Positions 22,922 to 34,146 of a stretch of 64,000 nucleotides of DNA are shown here, piece after piece. A program made the position numbers and the translations under genes. Origin of the DNA: Kwoniella bestiolae CBS 10118 (taxonomy: Eukaryota; Basidiomycota; Tremellomycetes; Tremellales; Cryptococcaceae). The stretch lies in the NCBI RefSeq assembly GCF_000512585.2, contig NC_089243.1, positions 2,108,001-2,172,000 of the forward strand, in the 5' to 3' direction. Position 1 is the stretch's first letter. Each line of letters opens with the position of its first letter. The notes under the pieces were generated by a model, which saw only the letters and a list, made by a program, of their open reading frames with translations, made no database searches and was not told the DNA's origin.

Positions 22922-25435
22922 ATGGCACAAAAGCACAAACGTCGTTCCCGTCCCTCAGACCTCGTTGAGCCGACCCCACGAACAACCGAACCAACGCACG
23001 ACTGGGAAAAATCAGACGAAGAGTTGGAACTTGAAGCAGAGCTCTTCGGAGCAAGCAAGAAGAAATCGAAGAAATCTAAATCGAAAGGTGTACCGTTCCA
23101 GGTAGATACGACTGGTGCTGATGAGGAGGAGGGAGGGTTGAGTGATTTGGATAATAATGATGTGAGATAACCCCTCCCCTGCCCCTTCCTGACTGGACAG
23201 AAGAATTGCTGATTAGTCAATATGGTCTGATTAGCTTTTCACTATCGACGCTCCTGTAGCTTCCAACTTCCAGATCGACGAACTACCAGACGACCAACCT
23301 TCCTCTGAGGACGATGATGATCAATTGGAATCTGAAGGTTCATCTTCAGGAAGTGAGAGTGAAAGTGAAAGAGAAGGGGAGAACGAGTTCCGCGCTGCCT
23401 CTCCCTCATCCTCCAGATCCTCTTCACCCGAGGTACAGCAAAAAGAGAAAAACGGACCTACGATATCCCTTCCCGACGATGTATATGATATTCAGCTGGA
23501 AGAGGCCAAGGCGAAGCAGAAGAAGCAGGCATTATGGAACGACCCATCGGATGATTTGATCAGTGTAGACTTGAGTGAGAATAGGAGATTGAGGAAGTTG
23601 GATAGAGGCAAGAAGAGGAAGATTGAAGGTGAGCAGGTGGATGGGAGGGAATTGCAGGAGAGGTTGAGGGAGCAGTGAGTGGACGTCGTTTGAACATCGA
23701 TTATTCCAATCTATCGAAATTATATGCTGTGATATCAAGAACAAATATTCTCCTTATCCCTTTCTTTACTTTTATCTCCTTCCAATTCCTTCTACAATAT
23801 CTCCCAAAATTTGATTAACCCTCCTATATCACGATCCATCGATTACTGATGATGCATCTCTTCGCCAGATTTGAGCGCCTCCACCCCCCACCCCAATGGG
23901 CAAAACAACGAACCATCATCGGTACCCCCTCCCTATCCTCCCTCCTAACATCCACCAAATCATTCATAGCCCCCTCTATAGCTATTGACGGCAAGAGACG
24001 ACCACCCTTACCCCAGGGTCACATAGATCTACAGAGAATGCGAAATGCCAACCAGCAGAATCCCACGACGGGGAAGAGGGAGGCGGCAAATGCCCATGGG
24101 GGGATTGTGGATTTTGCTTGGCATCCTAGTGAGAGGGTGGGTGTTATGGCGGTTGCTGGGGGTGATAGGCGGGTTAGGTTTTTCAATGTGAGTGTACCGT
24201 TCTCTACAAAGGAGTGCCATCTATGACGGGGGCATCATAAAGAGTACACGTCTCAAGGCAGATACCACAGAGGACCTTTCACTGATAAAATACTCCTATC
24301 TCACACAATACAGATCGACGGGCACACAAACCCCAGTCTAATGACACTACACATCCCCTCGCTCCCCCTCTCCCGATCGACCTTCCACCCCTCCGGTTCG
24401 TCCCTCCTCTTAGTAGGTAACAGACCATACTACTACACCTACGACCTAGCCTCTCAGCGATGCCTCCGCTCCCCCAAAAACCTATTCGGATCCATGGATA
24501 CCCCCTCCTCCCCCAACTCACTACATCGTCATGCCTTCTCACCCGATGGGAGTCTCCTAGCAGTAGCAGGGAGGAGAGGATTGGTATCGATACATGATTG
24601 GCCATCTGGGGGGATCGTCGCTGAGCTGAGATCGGGTAGGGGAGGTTCCATTGCGGATCTTACGTGGAGCACTGATGGGAAGGAGTTGAGTGTTCTGGGA
24701 GGTAGGGATGGGGCGGAAGTGGAAGTTTGGGATCTGGCTGAAAGGAGGGTGGTCAGGCGTCGGAGGGATGATAGAGCGTTGGGTGGGACGATTATGCGAT
24801 GTAGTAGGGATGGGAGCTATACTGCTGTTGGGTGAGTCGTGTTTCGCATGTTTCTGAGGGTGGCAAGGGAATTGGGAGGATCTTTCATGGGCTTTGTTTT
24901 CTTTTTTCATCGACCTTGTATCGTTGCATCAGACGACTGATATGTACGACTATACAGCTCAACAACAGGTATAGTAAACATCTACTCCTCCTCTTCCCTC
25001 CACCCCTCTTCCTCCTCCAGTAAATTTACGGAACTCTCGCCAGAACCATACAAATCGCTCGAACAACTCACCATGTCAATAACGAGCATGTCCTTCCACC
25101 CTTCCAACGAGGTCTTGGTAACTGCCAGTGAAGGAAGGAAAGATCTCTTGAAGATGGTGAGTATCCGTTCTTATCCATTCTTATCCATTCTCTTATGAAT
25201 GGTTCATAGACCCATCGATCGCTTGATACGAACAAGCCAAGAATCACTTACTAACCCCTCTTTGAATATATAGTACCACCTCCCATCAGGAACAGCATTC
25301 TCCAACTGGCCCACACCCGCCACCCCTCTCGGTCGAATTACATCCACTGGGTTCTCACCCTCTGGTGAGTATTTAAGTGTGGGTAATCAGAGAGGTACGG
25401 TGTTATTATGGTCTTTGAGGCATTACGCTTTGTAG
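22922..25435 (+). CDS. UTP18: Utp18, WD40 protein of the small-subunit processome
   Basis: Six exons: 22922-23161, 23235-23674, 23869-24187, 24314-24831, 24958-25156 and 25274-25435; 625 residues. The N-terminal third is charged and basic/acidic (KKKSKKSKSKG, then acidic Ser runs), as expected for a nucleolar ribosome-assembly protein. WD40 blades follow: NAHGGIVDFAWHPSERVGVM, HRHAFSPDGSLLAVAGRRGL, ADLTWSTDGKELSVLGGRDG, TSMSFHPSNEVLVTASEGRK and STGFSPSGEYLSVGNQRGTV. The end LLWSLRHYAL is typical of Utp18. It acts with U3 snoRNA in 18S rRNA processing. It is head to head with HEM12. Confidence 0.9.
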
Positions 25436-25964
25436 GTTCGGTATACCTATACCCATATATATATATAGAGTTCCCGGCACCAAGCAGGTGTACATGTACT
25501 GCTTCTACCACTGGGTTGATCCGGTCGACAACCTTTGAGACCGTTCGTTTGTGCCTTCTACTGCATGAATTATCTTATGGTTTCATTTTTGCTATAACTC
25601 TTAGTATGGATGATATATGTATATATGCATGAGGGTGATGATGGTGTCTAACAATATGTCCGGCACTCATGTATTGATGTTTGTTTGGATAGTGAGTACC
25701 GTATATTACAAATACAAATATAATTACAATTACAATTACAGTCCACAATCCACAATCCACGCTCTCTTCCATCGTACACACACATGGAAAGATAGGATAG
25801 TCTCGATCCAGATCCAAGTATGACAAGTTGAATATCAAACACTCGTTGAAACGTCCTCGTCATCCCTCAGTCTCCGCTCCAGAGATGGGGATATCAACTC
25901 CATCATTACTTCAACGTGCTATCTCCTTCTCTCTGAACATCAAAGGTCCTTCCATTCCATCATA
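25436..25964. other. Convergent 3' spacer with simple repeats
   Basis: Holds the 3' ends of two convergent genes. There is an alternating TA run at about 25458-25470 and a short ATTACA tandem further on. No gene is supported. Confidence 0.45.
25708..25740. repeat. Short ATTACA/ATACAA tandem repeat
   Basis: The run consists of related 6-base units, ending with three copies of ATTACA. It sits in the convergent spacer and codes for nothing recognisable. Confidence 0.6.
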
Positions 25965-26217
25965 TCACGTAGCGTTCCAAGCTTCGATTGTCGTATCTGC
26001 CATGGATATCGGCGGGTTAGGATTAGGATTAGGATTGAGGGAAAGGTCAATATTGATATCCTTCTTGGCCAGTAATTTGGCATAGTGTTGCTATACCGCA
26101 AGGAAAATACATCAGCCTGTGATTCGTATAGTATGGAAGACATAACCAACGCCACGGGAACGGTACAAGTGATATCTCGACATTACCCTGAGTCCTGGAT
26201 TATAAGACCTAGAACGA

Positions 26218-26272
<55 letters not shown>

Positions 26273-28079
26273 GGTCACTCCCACTCACCCCACAAAGATC
26301 ACACAGGCTATTCGGCCCATCAGGACCCCTCATCCACTCGTTGGCAGTTACGTTGCACCCACAACCATGACATCGAATAATCACCACGCTTGCCGAAGCG
26401 GTAGCTGAGTTGGTATTGGTGTGGGGGGTGTTATTGAACATGTCCATCGAAGTGTACGTGGTATTGCCATTCCCATTCCCATTGTCCGTCGAGTACTGGG
26501 ACTGGGGGTGATGTTGATACGGCGACTGGGACTGGGACTGGGATTGATCATTTGAGAAATGTGATTGGAAAGGACCATCATTAAGATTCTGATTATGGTT
26601 ATGGTTGTTGTTCGATACCAACGTAGATACCTCGGTTAACATGCCCAACGAGTCCATGGGGTTGGGCAGTTGATGATACGGCGAATAATCCTGATGGTGC
26701 TGGGGGTATTCGTACTCGTATTCGTTACCTGATCGATTATCGTATACCTGCTGATGAGGATTATGATTATGATGATGATTGTGATCATGATTATGATTGT
26801 GATGATGGTGGGTATGATGATTGTGATTGTGGTGTTCATACAGTGTATGTTGTTGAAGATGAGGAAGAGGAAGTGATAAATGATGTTGGAAAGGAGACTC
26901 GGACTGAGCTTGGGAATGTGAGAGTGATGGAGAAGGCTCGTGAACATGATTCCCAGACGACGGTAAATTCTTTTTACTCTTCAACTTCAATCTCTCCTTC
27001 CCACTCTCCCTCCCTCCATCTTTTTCTATCTGCTTCTCCTTATCACCCTCCCCTCCAACCTTATTCTGCGCCTGCGCCTGAGCCTGGGCCTGGGCTTGGG
27101 CTTTAGCAATCAACGCGTCCCTCCGTTTCCTAATAATCTCCATCTCCTTCTCTGCGGGTGTCATATCCTCCAGCCGCTTCCTCCGAATCGCACGGGAGGG
27201 CACGAACGGCCTGTCAAATTCTGGTGGGAGTTTGCCATGGACAAAGGGCGTAAGGGAGGAAATGATAGTTTGGATTAGGGATGAGAGCCTGGCGAAGCGC
27301 GTAAGGAGGTAAGGCGGCGGTGGGGAGGGGATAGATCGGGTGGGGGAGGGGATGAAGGGTTGGAGGAGGGAGATGATTTCGGTGAGGTATGCTTTGAGCT
27401 GGATTATAGTATCCAGGGTTAGTATTGTGTTTTGCACGAGGGGTTGTGATTATATCTCGCTCTCCAGATGACCCGTGTCAACAGAGTACACTCTGTGATG
27501 CTTGCCACCTAATACTCGAATCCATCTCCTCCTCTCGATTACACTATACCCAATGAAACACAACAATTCAAGTCCAATATGACAACTCACCGCCTCCTTC
27601 TCCTTCTCCACATCCATCTCCCTCACCCCGCCCTGCCCATTCCCATTCAACCCAGCCCCAAGACCCAACCACAACCTCCTCATGACCTCTCGTTCCAATT
27701 CCTCAGATTTCCAATCGTTCTCTTCTTCCTCTCCTTCTTCTTGCTTAGCCTTTCCCTTATCATTACCACTCATACCCATCATAGTGGATGTTGATGTCGA
27801 GGTTGAGGGTACCTTGTGAGTGGTCGGATCGGCCGGAGGAGGCGGTTCGAATACGTTCAGCCAAGGATAGGAGGAGGAGGAGGAGGAGGAGGGGTTTTGC
27901 CATGGTGGGTCACTTAGTGGTTTGTTATTGCTCGATGTAGTAGGGTCATAAGCTGATGACCACATTGTGAGTTGGTGGTTGTATGCCATTGGTTGTTGGG
28001 GTTGTGGTTGTGAATGTTGCTGATATGTTGTAGTACTCGTAGGATATGATTGTGATTGTGATTGTGACTGTGACCACAT
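25965..28079 (-). CDS. GATA-type zinc finger regulator with low-complexity arms
   Basis: Three exons leftward, 28079-27591, 27398-26289 and 26090-25965; 574 residues. A single GATA finger lies near the C-terminus: CHGC, a 19-residue loop with EWMRGPDGPNSL, then CDLCG and QHYAKLLAKKD after the last intron, resembling the WC-2/NsdD fungal type. It should bind GATA DNA sites in the nucleus. A helical segment LKAYLTEIISLLQPFI opens exon 2 and RKRLEDMTPAEKEMEIIRKR is basic and helical. The rest is low complexity: an SQ-rich N-terminus, a run of Gln-Ala repeats, a His/Asn-rich block and an Asn-Pro tail. No PAS domain is seen, so it is unlikely to be white collar 2 itself. The intron interrupts the finger just after its last Cys-Gly. 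Confidence 0.8.
26216..26271. repeat. (GAAA)n microsatellite inside an intron
   Basis: About 14 perfect GAAA units on the plus strand, so CTTT on the transcribed sense of the GATA-factor gene. It begins 17 bases inside intron 2, right after the exon that encodes the zinc finger. Confidence 0.9.
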
Positions 28080-29199
28080 TGTGTATGATAGTATGATAGT
28101 ATAGTATGAGATCTGATACTCGATTACTCCATACGCTATGACCTTCGGTCGCTCGGACCTTTTCTCTCCTTGTTGCTCGGTGAACGGGTTACAGGGTAAA
28201 TGTCAGATTGAGATCCAAAGGATGATGGTATGAGGATACGTATACAAAATAGCTTATAATGATATGACTAATCAGATGATAATGATAATGAAGATGTTGA
28301 TGGTGATGTTGATGTTTACTAGACTATTCGTAGTCTTTATTCTATCTCGTGATTATTGATTATGCTTGTCTCGTACTTCAAGACAAGTACTTGTAGTGAA
28401 AAGTAGAAAAAGTGCCGTAAAAACAATGAGAAGGGATGTAATGTAGATCTTCTGTTTTCGTCAATTGTCGTATCCTGCAGTGTCGGATATTCCCTTAATT
28501 GCCGCTCTGCTCTGCTTTGCTTTGGCCGTCAAGTAGGTCAATCCTCGAGGAAATTTGTACCTCTACGAGTACTTTGGATGAAAGCCGACGAGGATATACC
28601 TATGCAAAATAATGCAATGCAATGCTATACAGTACAGTACCAACCCTCGGTCGATCATGCAAAGTGATTCATGCTAACGGGTGTTTTACATGACCCCCCA
28701 AAAAACAGATCTGATCTCAGTTACACACCCCTCCCCTCCCCTCTGCGGGCGTAATGCGGCATAGCAAACTTACTTGCTACTCGGAATTGCCATAAAAACA
28801 TAAACAGATCAGATCGGATCAATTCCAATTCTGCGGCTGACGATCAGTGGGGTATGGCTATGGCTATAGCTTTGATATATGCATATATGCATGATACATG
28901 TCCAGTCGAAGCGAGGCTAAGAACCAAGATCTAAGATCTAGACCAGCCGATAGAATGATACTAATGGACATGAACGAAGAGAATAACATTCGATACATGG
29001 CATAAGATGCTCAGAGGTATATTTGTAACTCATCACTACCATACCCACAATCACAAATATGACATATGCATACGATAAAACATAAACACGTTATTTCATG
29101 ATATATACAATACTACTTATACGACCACGACGTAGGACGGAATGATATGGCTAAACCTATACTATACCAACATATACAATCATTCAAACTGAAATTACA
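28080..29199. other. Long spacer upstream of the GATA-factor gene
   Basis: At 1.1 kb this is one of the longest gene-free stretches. It carries the promoter of the leftward GATA-factor gene and the 3' region of EXO1. Short AT-rich direct repeats such as ATGCATATATGCATG near 28877 and GATCTAAGATCTAGA near 28927 are visible. No coding sequence is supported. A long regulated promoter is plausible for a developmental regulator. Confidence 0.45.
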
Positions 29200-32100
29200 T
29201 CACACCACCTTCCCACCAAACTTATATTTCTGCAACTTGTTATAAGTCTGCCCCCCAACTTGAGTACTTTCAAATACCAACTCGTCATCCCCCGAAATCG
29301 AAATAGGCGATGAACCATACCTCTTTAAACCATCATTTCCATTCCTGACTTTACTAGTCAGAACAACACTGTTCTTCCTCGAGCTCACAGGCGCATCCTC
29401 CGTCGACGGTTTCCTACTTACCATAGGTCTCTTCTCAGCCAGAGGGACATTGGTATCTCTCGAAAGCAGAATACGCGAAGCTTGAGAAGTGATAGGTAAT
29501 GCCGCTCGTTTAGCAACCTTAGGCTGAGGCTGAGACCGGAGGCGAGTGGGATCGGATTTGGTCCGTTTGATGGGTTGGTTGGGCGTATCGTCTGAAGAGG
29601 AAGTAGGAATAGGAGACGAGGACTGTACGACACCACACCGCACCATATTAGCTTTATCTCAACTATGCTCACTTTGGTGATAAAATAGCTCACATTCTGC
29701 CCGAAAGCATATTTGGCTTTCCACCCGGCCGCAACGATCTTTGCTCGTTCTACTCTCTTCCTCTCACCTTCATCCACCTCCTCATCCTCAATTTTTACCA
29801 CCTCCTGCTTGATAGACCTTTTCCTCTTCTTCTGGTTTATCTGATCGAGCGAGGGAGTGATCAGATGATCTTCCTCTGAGATCGTATCGCTCGAAGTCGA
29901 AGTAGAATTGAAGGGTTTCAATTTCCTGGCATTAGGCCAAGAATGAGTTTCAGGAATCAAAGATGTGGTGGTAGATGTGATAGGTGATGATGAATTGGGT
30001 ATGACGATAGTCGATAATCGAGATAACGATTTCCTTTCTTTCTTTGCAGGTGTCTGTGCCTGTGTCTGTGTCGGAGTGGGGATATCGACCTGCGTTTCCT
30101 CTATGAATTCCTCATTATCGTAATCGTACTCTGGCTCGCATTCGTAATCCGTTTCCAGAACTTGCGAGGACGCAGCAATAAGTACGTTCTCGCCGATGGT
30201 AGCGCCAGTAGGTGATGGTGGAGTACTGTCTCTTATGCCCTTGTTATCCCTTCTAGGCGTTGAGAAAAGGATACTTTGTGCAGGTGAATCAGGTGGACTG
30301 GAGAGTATACATCCGGGAGAGGTGAGAATATGCCCAGAAATGACCGATTTTACAGGTGAGTCTTCCCCTCGGATCGATGAGATTGCTGGACTGGGAGATC
30401 GATCGGGCGAAGAAGCGGGAAGTCTGGATGGGCCAGCGATAGGTTGACTCTCAATCTCATCACTTCCTTCATCTTCTTCCCAGTGCAGTGATTCTTCTAA
30501 CTCAGGTGTGTTTTCGCGCTTGGAAGGTTTGGAGAAGAATTTGCTCTTCTTATTACCTTGGATGGGTTGTTCTCGCGACAGAACAGCTGGTGCGGAGATA
30601 CGTTCGGGGTATTGGTCGGAAAGACGAGATGGACCTGAAGCGAGGGTGCCGACGGGTTTTGGAAGTGGTTTGGTCTTCTTCATCCCTGTAAATTTCATCA
30701 GCTTGCGATCGTCCTCTGACGTGATAGGAGAAGCTAACTTACTAGTGATGAACGCGTCCATGGGACCAGCGGATACAGGGACATTGACTTTGGATAAGTT
30801 CTCTGCGAGAGGCTTCGTCCGCGGGGTTGGTTGAAAATCTGGCCATTCGTCTACTATAGGTAATCTCGTTTCAGGATGCAGATCACCCTTGGCCATTCCT
30901 CTTGCGATTTCCTCGTTTACATCCAGCCCGATCCATCGTTCGTCATTCTCACCTAAACCACCCTGAGGGAAATCATTGAGCGGTACCAGTCGGCACTGCT
31001 GTGGACAATAAACTCGCTGATGTACGAAAGCGAGTTCCGCTTGAGCAAAGGAGGCGAGATAATCTGGTGGGATTGTCATTGAGCCTTCTAGTCGCACGTG
31101 TTGAAGTAGCTATTATAATCAGAATGAGCTATGGTTCTACCAGATTTCAGATCTCAGCTCACCTTCTCTACCGTTTTGAACCTCCTCATCAACGCGTGAG
31201 CTTTCTTAAGCCCAATGCCCACTATCGAATCCAGATAATCACATCCTGAGAGCATCTACAGTGCACGTATAGTCAGCAAAAGTTCATCACTCAAAGAGAG
31301 GAAGATAGTAAGAAAGCCACGCACTGCCATCCTCCTAAACTGAACATCCGACCACCCGTGCATGGGGAAATCACGTATCGTAGCCAGGTTATTACGGTGT
31401 ATCCAAACACACTGCCCATTCCCATCGAGTTTGAATATCACCTAATAGCAAATTGACATATGAGTTACACAGATTCCTCTGTGAGTGGTAAATGAACTCA
31501 CCTGACGACAGCCAAACACCAGTAAATCCGAATCTTCCGTTATGATCCCATCGACGAAACCTTCTCTTTCCAGATAACACAGTTGAGCATCAGCTTCGTA
31601 TGGAGCTACCACATAATCTACGTTCTCGGCTTTCAGTGCCTGCGAACATGCCATAGTCATGTCAGCCCTGTACCGTGGACAGTCGATCTTGAGCTCACCT
31701 TGATAAGTTGATAAGCCATTTCGGGGGTGATATCCAAACACCTCGTATAGAAGTCTCTAGCTTCCTTCCATCTCCCTTGAGATTCCATCGATCGTGCTCT
31801 ATCGAGATTCTCTGCTCGGGATCTGCCATAAAGGTTCAACATGAGGCGATGAGAGATACCTCAGTGCTGGAAAGTTAACTCACTTTGCTCTCGATACCTC
31901 TGTACCCTTCTTAGCAGGTAAGGGACCGCCATCAAATACGATAAAAGGGGTTATACCGTGATACCTGAGCATCCGTACTCTATGCATCGCATAGTCCACG
32001 AATCTAAGTCGTGTCAGCTACTATGTCTTCCAATTAAACCGGAAGGGAACTCGGGCACCTCACTTTGTCGTCTTCTTCCCTTTTACTATATCCTCTGCAC

Positions 32101-32359
32101 AACCAAATGCACCCTTATGGAGCCATACGTATGCCTAGTAAGCTCAACGTGTCAGCTTCGGCGATCGTTCTAACATGATGAATAGCTGATCATACTCACA
32201 TCTACCGCCAGCCTAAGCGCAGAGGAGTAGTATCTCGTCAGCTCAGATACACCATCCAACGCGTGAAAGGGGATTGACCCACCTCTTACCCTTGAACTCT
32301 GATACATGACCTGTGACCTGTATCTCCTTGAGCAGGGGGAGTAGACCAGATATACCCAT
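29200..32359 (-). CDS. EXO1: Exonuclease 1 (Rad2/XPG family)
   Basis: Eleven exons leftward: 32359-32283, 32212-32200, 32134-32064, 32003-31884, 31822-31699, 31639-31502, 31441-31325, 31255-31163, 31109-30743, 30685-29694 and 29622-29200; 844 residues. N and I nuclease domains are complete: MGISGLLPLLKEI, AVDAYVWLHKGAF with Asp30, FIVFDGGPLP with Asp78, VAPYEADAQL, DGIITEDSDLLVF and GCDYLDSIVGIGLKKAH with the helix-hairpin-helix. These are the metal-binding acids of a 5'-3' exonuclease/flap endonuclease. The C-terminal half is Ser/Pro/Glu-rich and disordered, as in other Exo1, and normally carries mismatch-repair contacts. It acts in mismatch repair and break resection. Exon 2 is 13 bases. 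Intron 9 (30742-30686) is 57 bases, in frame and stop-free. Confidence 0.95.
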
Positions 32360-32702
32360 GGTGGCTCTTCTTGCCTTGCTATATGAAAGTAAACATATAG
32401 CAGTGAGAAGAAGAAGGAAGATGAGAAAGAAGAGAAAGACAACTAGTACTCGAGTAATGTTTCCAACAGCAGTCGCGTCTACCTTTTTAATCCTCTCTTT
32501 TTGTGGGATGTCACGCGCACAGACCCTCAACATGACGAATACGGACACAGAATTACGTAATGCACTTTGAGCTGACATGAGCCAACGTCGACGTCCTCTT
32601 GTCACTCCCTCTTCTCTCTCTCTTATTATCGATTCGTGCTTATGCTTATACACACCTCACCATCTGATCATTCGCTTAATTCTTCTATCAAGAGACGTAG
32701 CC
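32360..32702. promoter_or_regulatory. Divergent promoter EXO1 / VPS68
   Basis: 343 bases between divergent start codons. An ACGCG motif (CACGCG, near 32513) resembles the MluI cell-cycle box used by many replication and repair genes. Function is inference. Confidence 0.35.
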
Positions 32703-33781
32703 ATGTCAATCCCACATGTGAGCTTGCGATCTCCTTTCCAGTGCTCGAGCTATAAGCTAACACTTCCTTCCCTCTGCTCAGGCCTCATACGACCCAAGGA
32801 GGGTCTTCCGATTCTCACTCCCCCGATTCGAAGTAGGACCCAAAGTGAGATCGATAGGTACCTACCTATCTGGTGGATTGGTGAGTACATAGCTTCAACC
32901 ATCTCATGATATACCTCATACCCTGGACTAGGCGCAAGGAGAAGAAATGGACAATGCTGATCTACCATGACACTATCAGTTCGCCCTCTCATACTTCTTC
33001 CTCTTCGACGCAGCAACGATATCGTCCCATGCGAAACCACCTCCTGATGCGCCATACGATGTCGTGCCTGTACATATGAGCTTTGTAGATTGGATACCTG
33101 CTATCTGTTCGACTCGTGAGTCTCGGCATACACTTCTCTTTCTCTGATAGTGTATTCACCACTAATCCATTTAATACCTCCAATTACATCACTTGTCCCA
33201 TCCTTTGTCTTTTACCATCTTACTGACTTACCTTCTGCTTCGACACACAGTCGGCTTCCTCATCACCTCCCTCCTCGACAAATCGCACCTCAACGCCGCT
33301 CTCTCAGGGGACAGCTGGGGAGGAGATGGACCAGCCGCAGTACGAGCAAGGGTGGTCTTGTTCATTGGCGTAGCGCTCATGGCTGGTGGTCTGGCTGGAA
33401 GTTTGGTGAGTTGCTTGGCCTACGATCCAACAATCAAAACCAAGATGAACTCCTCTGGTGGTGATCTCAATTCATGCATTCATTCCACGACCTACTAACA
33501 CCACAAATACATGAAAATGATGTTGACGTTATATCCCCACAGACCGTCCTTATCCTCAAATACATAATCACCGAATATACAGATTACGTCTACTACGGGA
33601 TCATGAATGTAGCTATGAACGGTGGTATAATGCTATCGTGAGTTTTTCTTTTCTTCTTCCCAACCAAATACTGAAAAGGCGGTGTGAGCTGATGGACGAC
33701 GAAATGAAATGAAACAGCGCTATAATCTTATGGATCTCACAGAGCGGTAGTGACGAGTACGAGTATCAGCTTACCGTATAA
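32703..33781 (+). CDS. VPS68: Vps68/TMEM50 family membrane protein
   Basis: Six exons, 32703-32717, 32782-32880, 32980-33115, 33251-33405, 33543-33637 and 33718-33781; 187 residues. Four hydrophobic segments are visible, for example FALSYFLFFDAA, GFLITSLLDK, VVLFIGVALMAGGLAGSL and IMNVAMNGGIMLSAIILWIS. The order and the motif HMSFVDWIPAICSTLGF match the UPF0220 family, which includes yeast Vps68 and human TMEM50. Yeast Vps68 acts with Vps55 in late endosome-to-vacuole sorting. The first exon has just five codons, MSIPH. Confidence 0.85.
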
Positions 33782-34146
33782 CCTGTCCTTATCGCGATGG
33801 ACCATGAGGTCGAAGAGGAGCAAGAGAGTTGTAATCGCTCGAGAAGAGGGATGGAAATGGGACGCAGCGAAAAGTGGAAGTTCTTTCAAAGCTGAGATCC
33901 AACAATGATGAGTCCATACTAGTACAGTACGATACCCTAGCAATATGTATTCAGATAGATACCTAATACTCCTTGAGCAAGTGACGACTGTCGCTCATAC
34001 CTCATATCCCGTACTTTGGTGGATAGCTTCACATCAATCAAAATGAGCCATCTGCATCTTTACGCTCAATCAACTACCCGAACGATTCACCCGCAACGTC
34101 GAACATACTTCATTCTTACTTCGGCGTGTGAGAGTGTACAATACAA
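33782..34146. other. Convergent 3' spacer
   Basis: 3' untranslated regions of two convergent genes. Nothing else is recognised. Confidence 0.4.

Noticed and set aside
26013..26040. TTAGGA tandem that looks telomere-like
   Set aside because: It is coding sequence for an Asn-Pro repeat in the last exon of the GATA factor, lies mid-window and the unit is not the standard TTAGGG.
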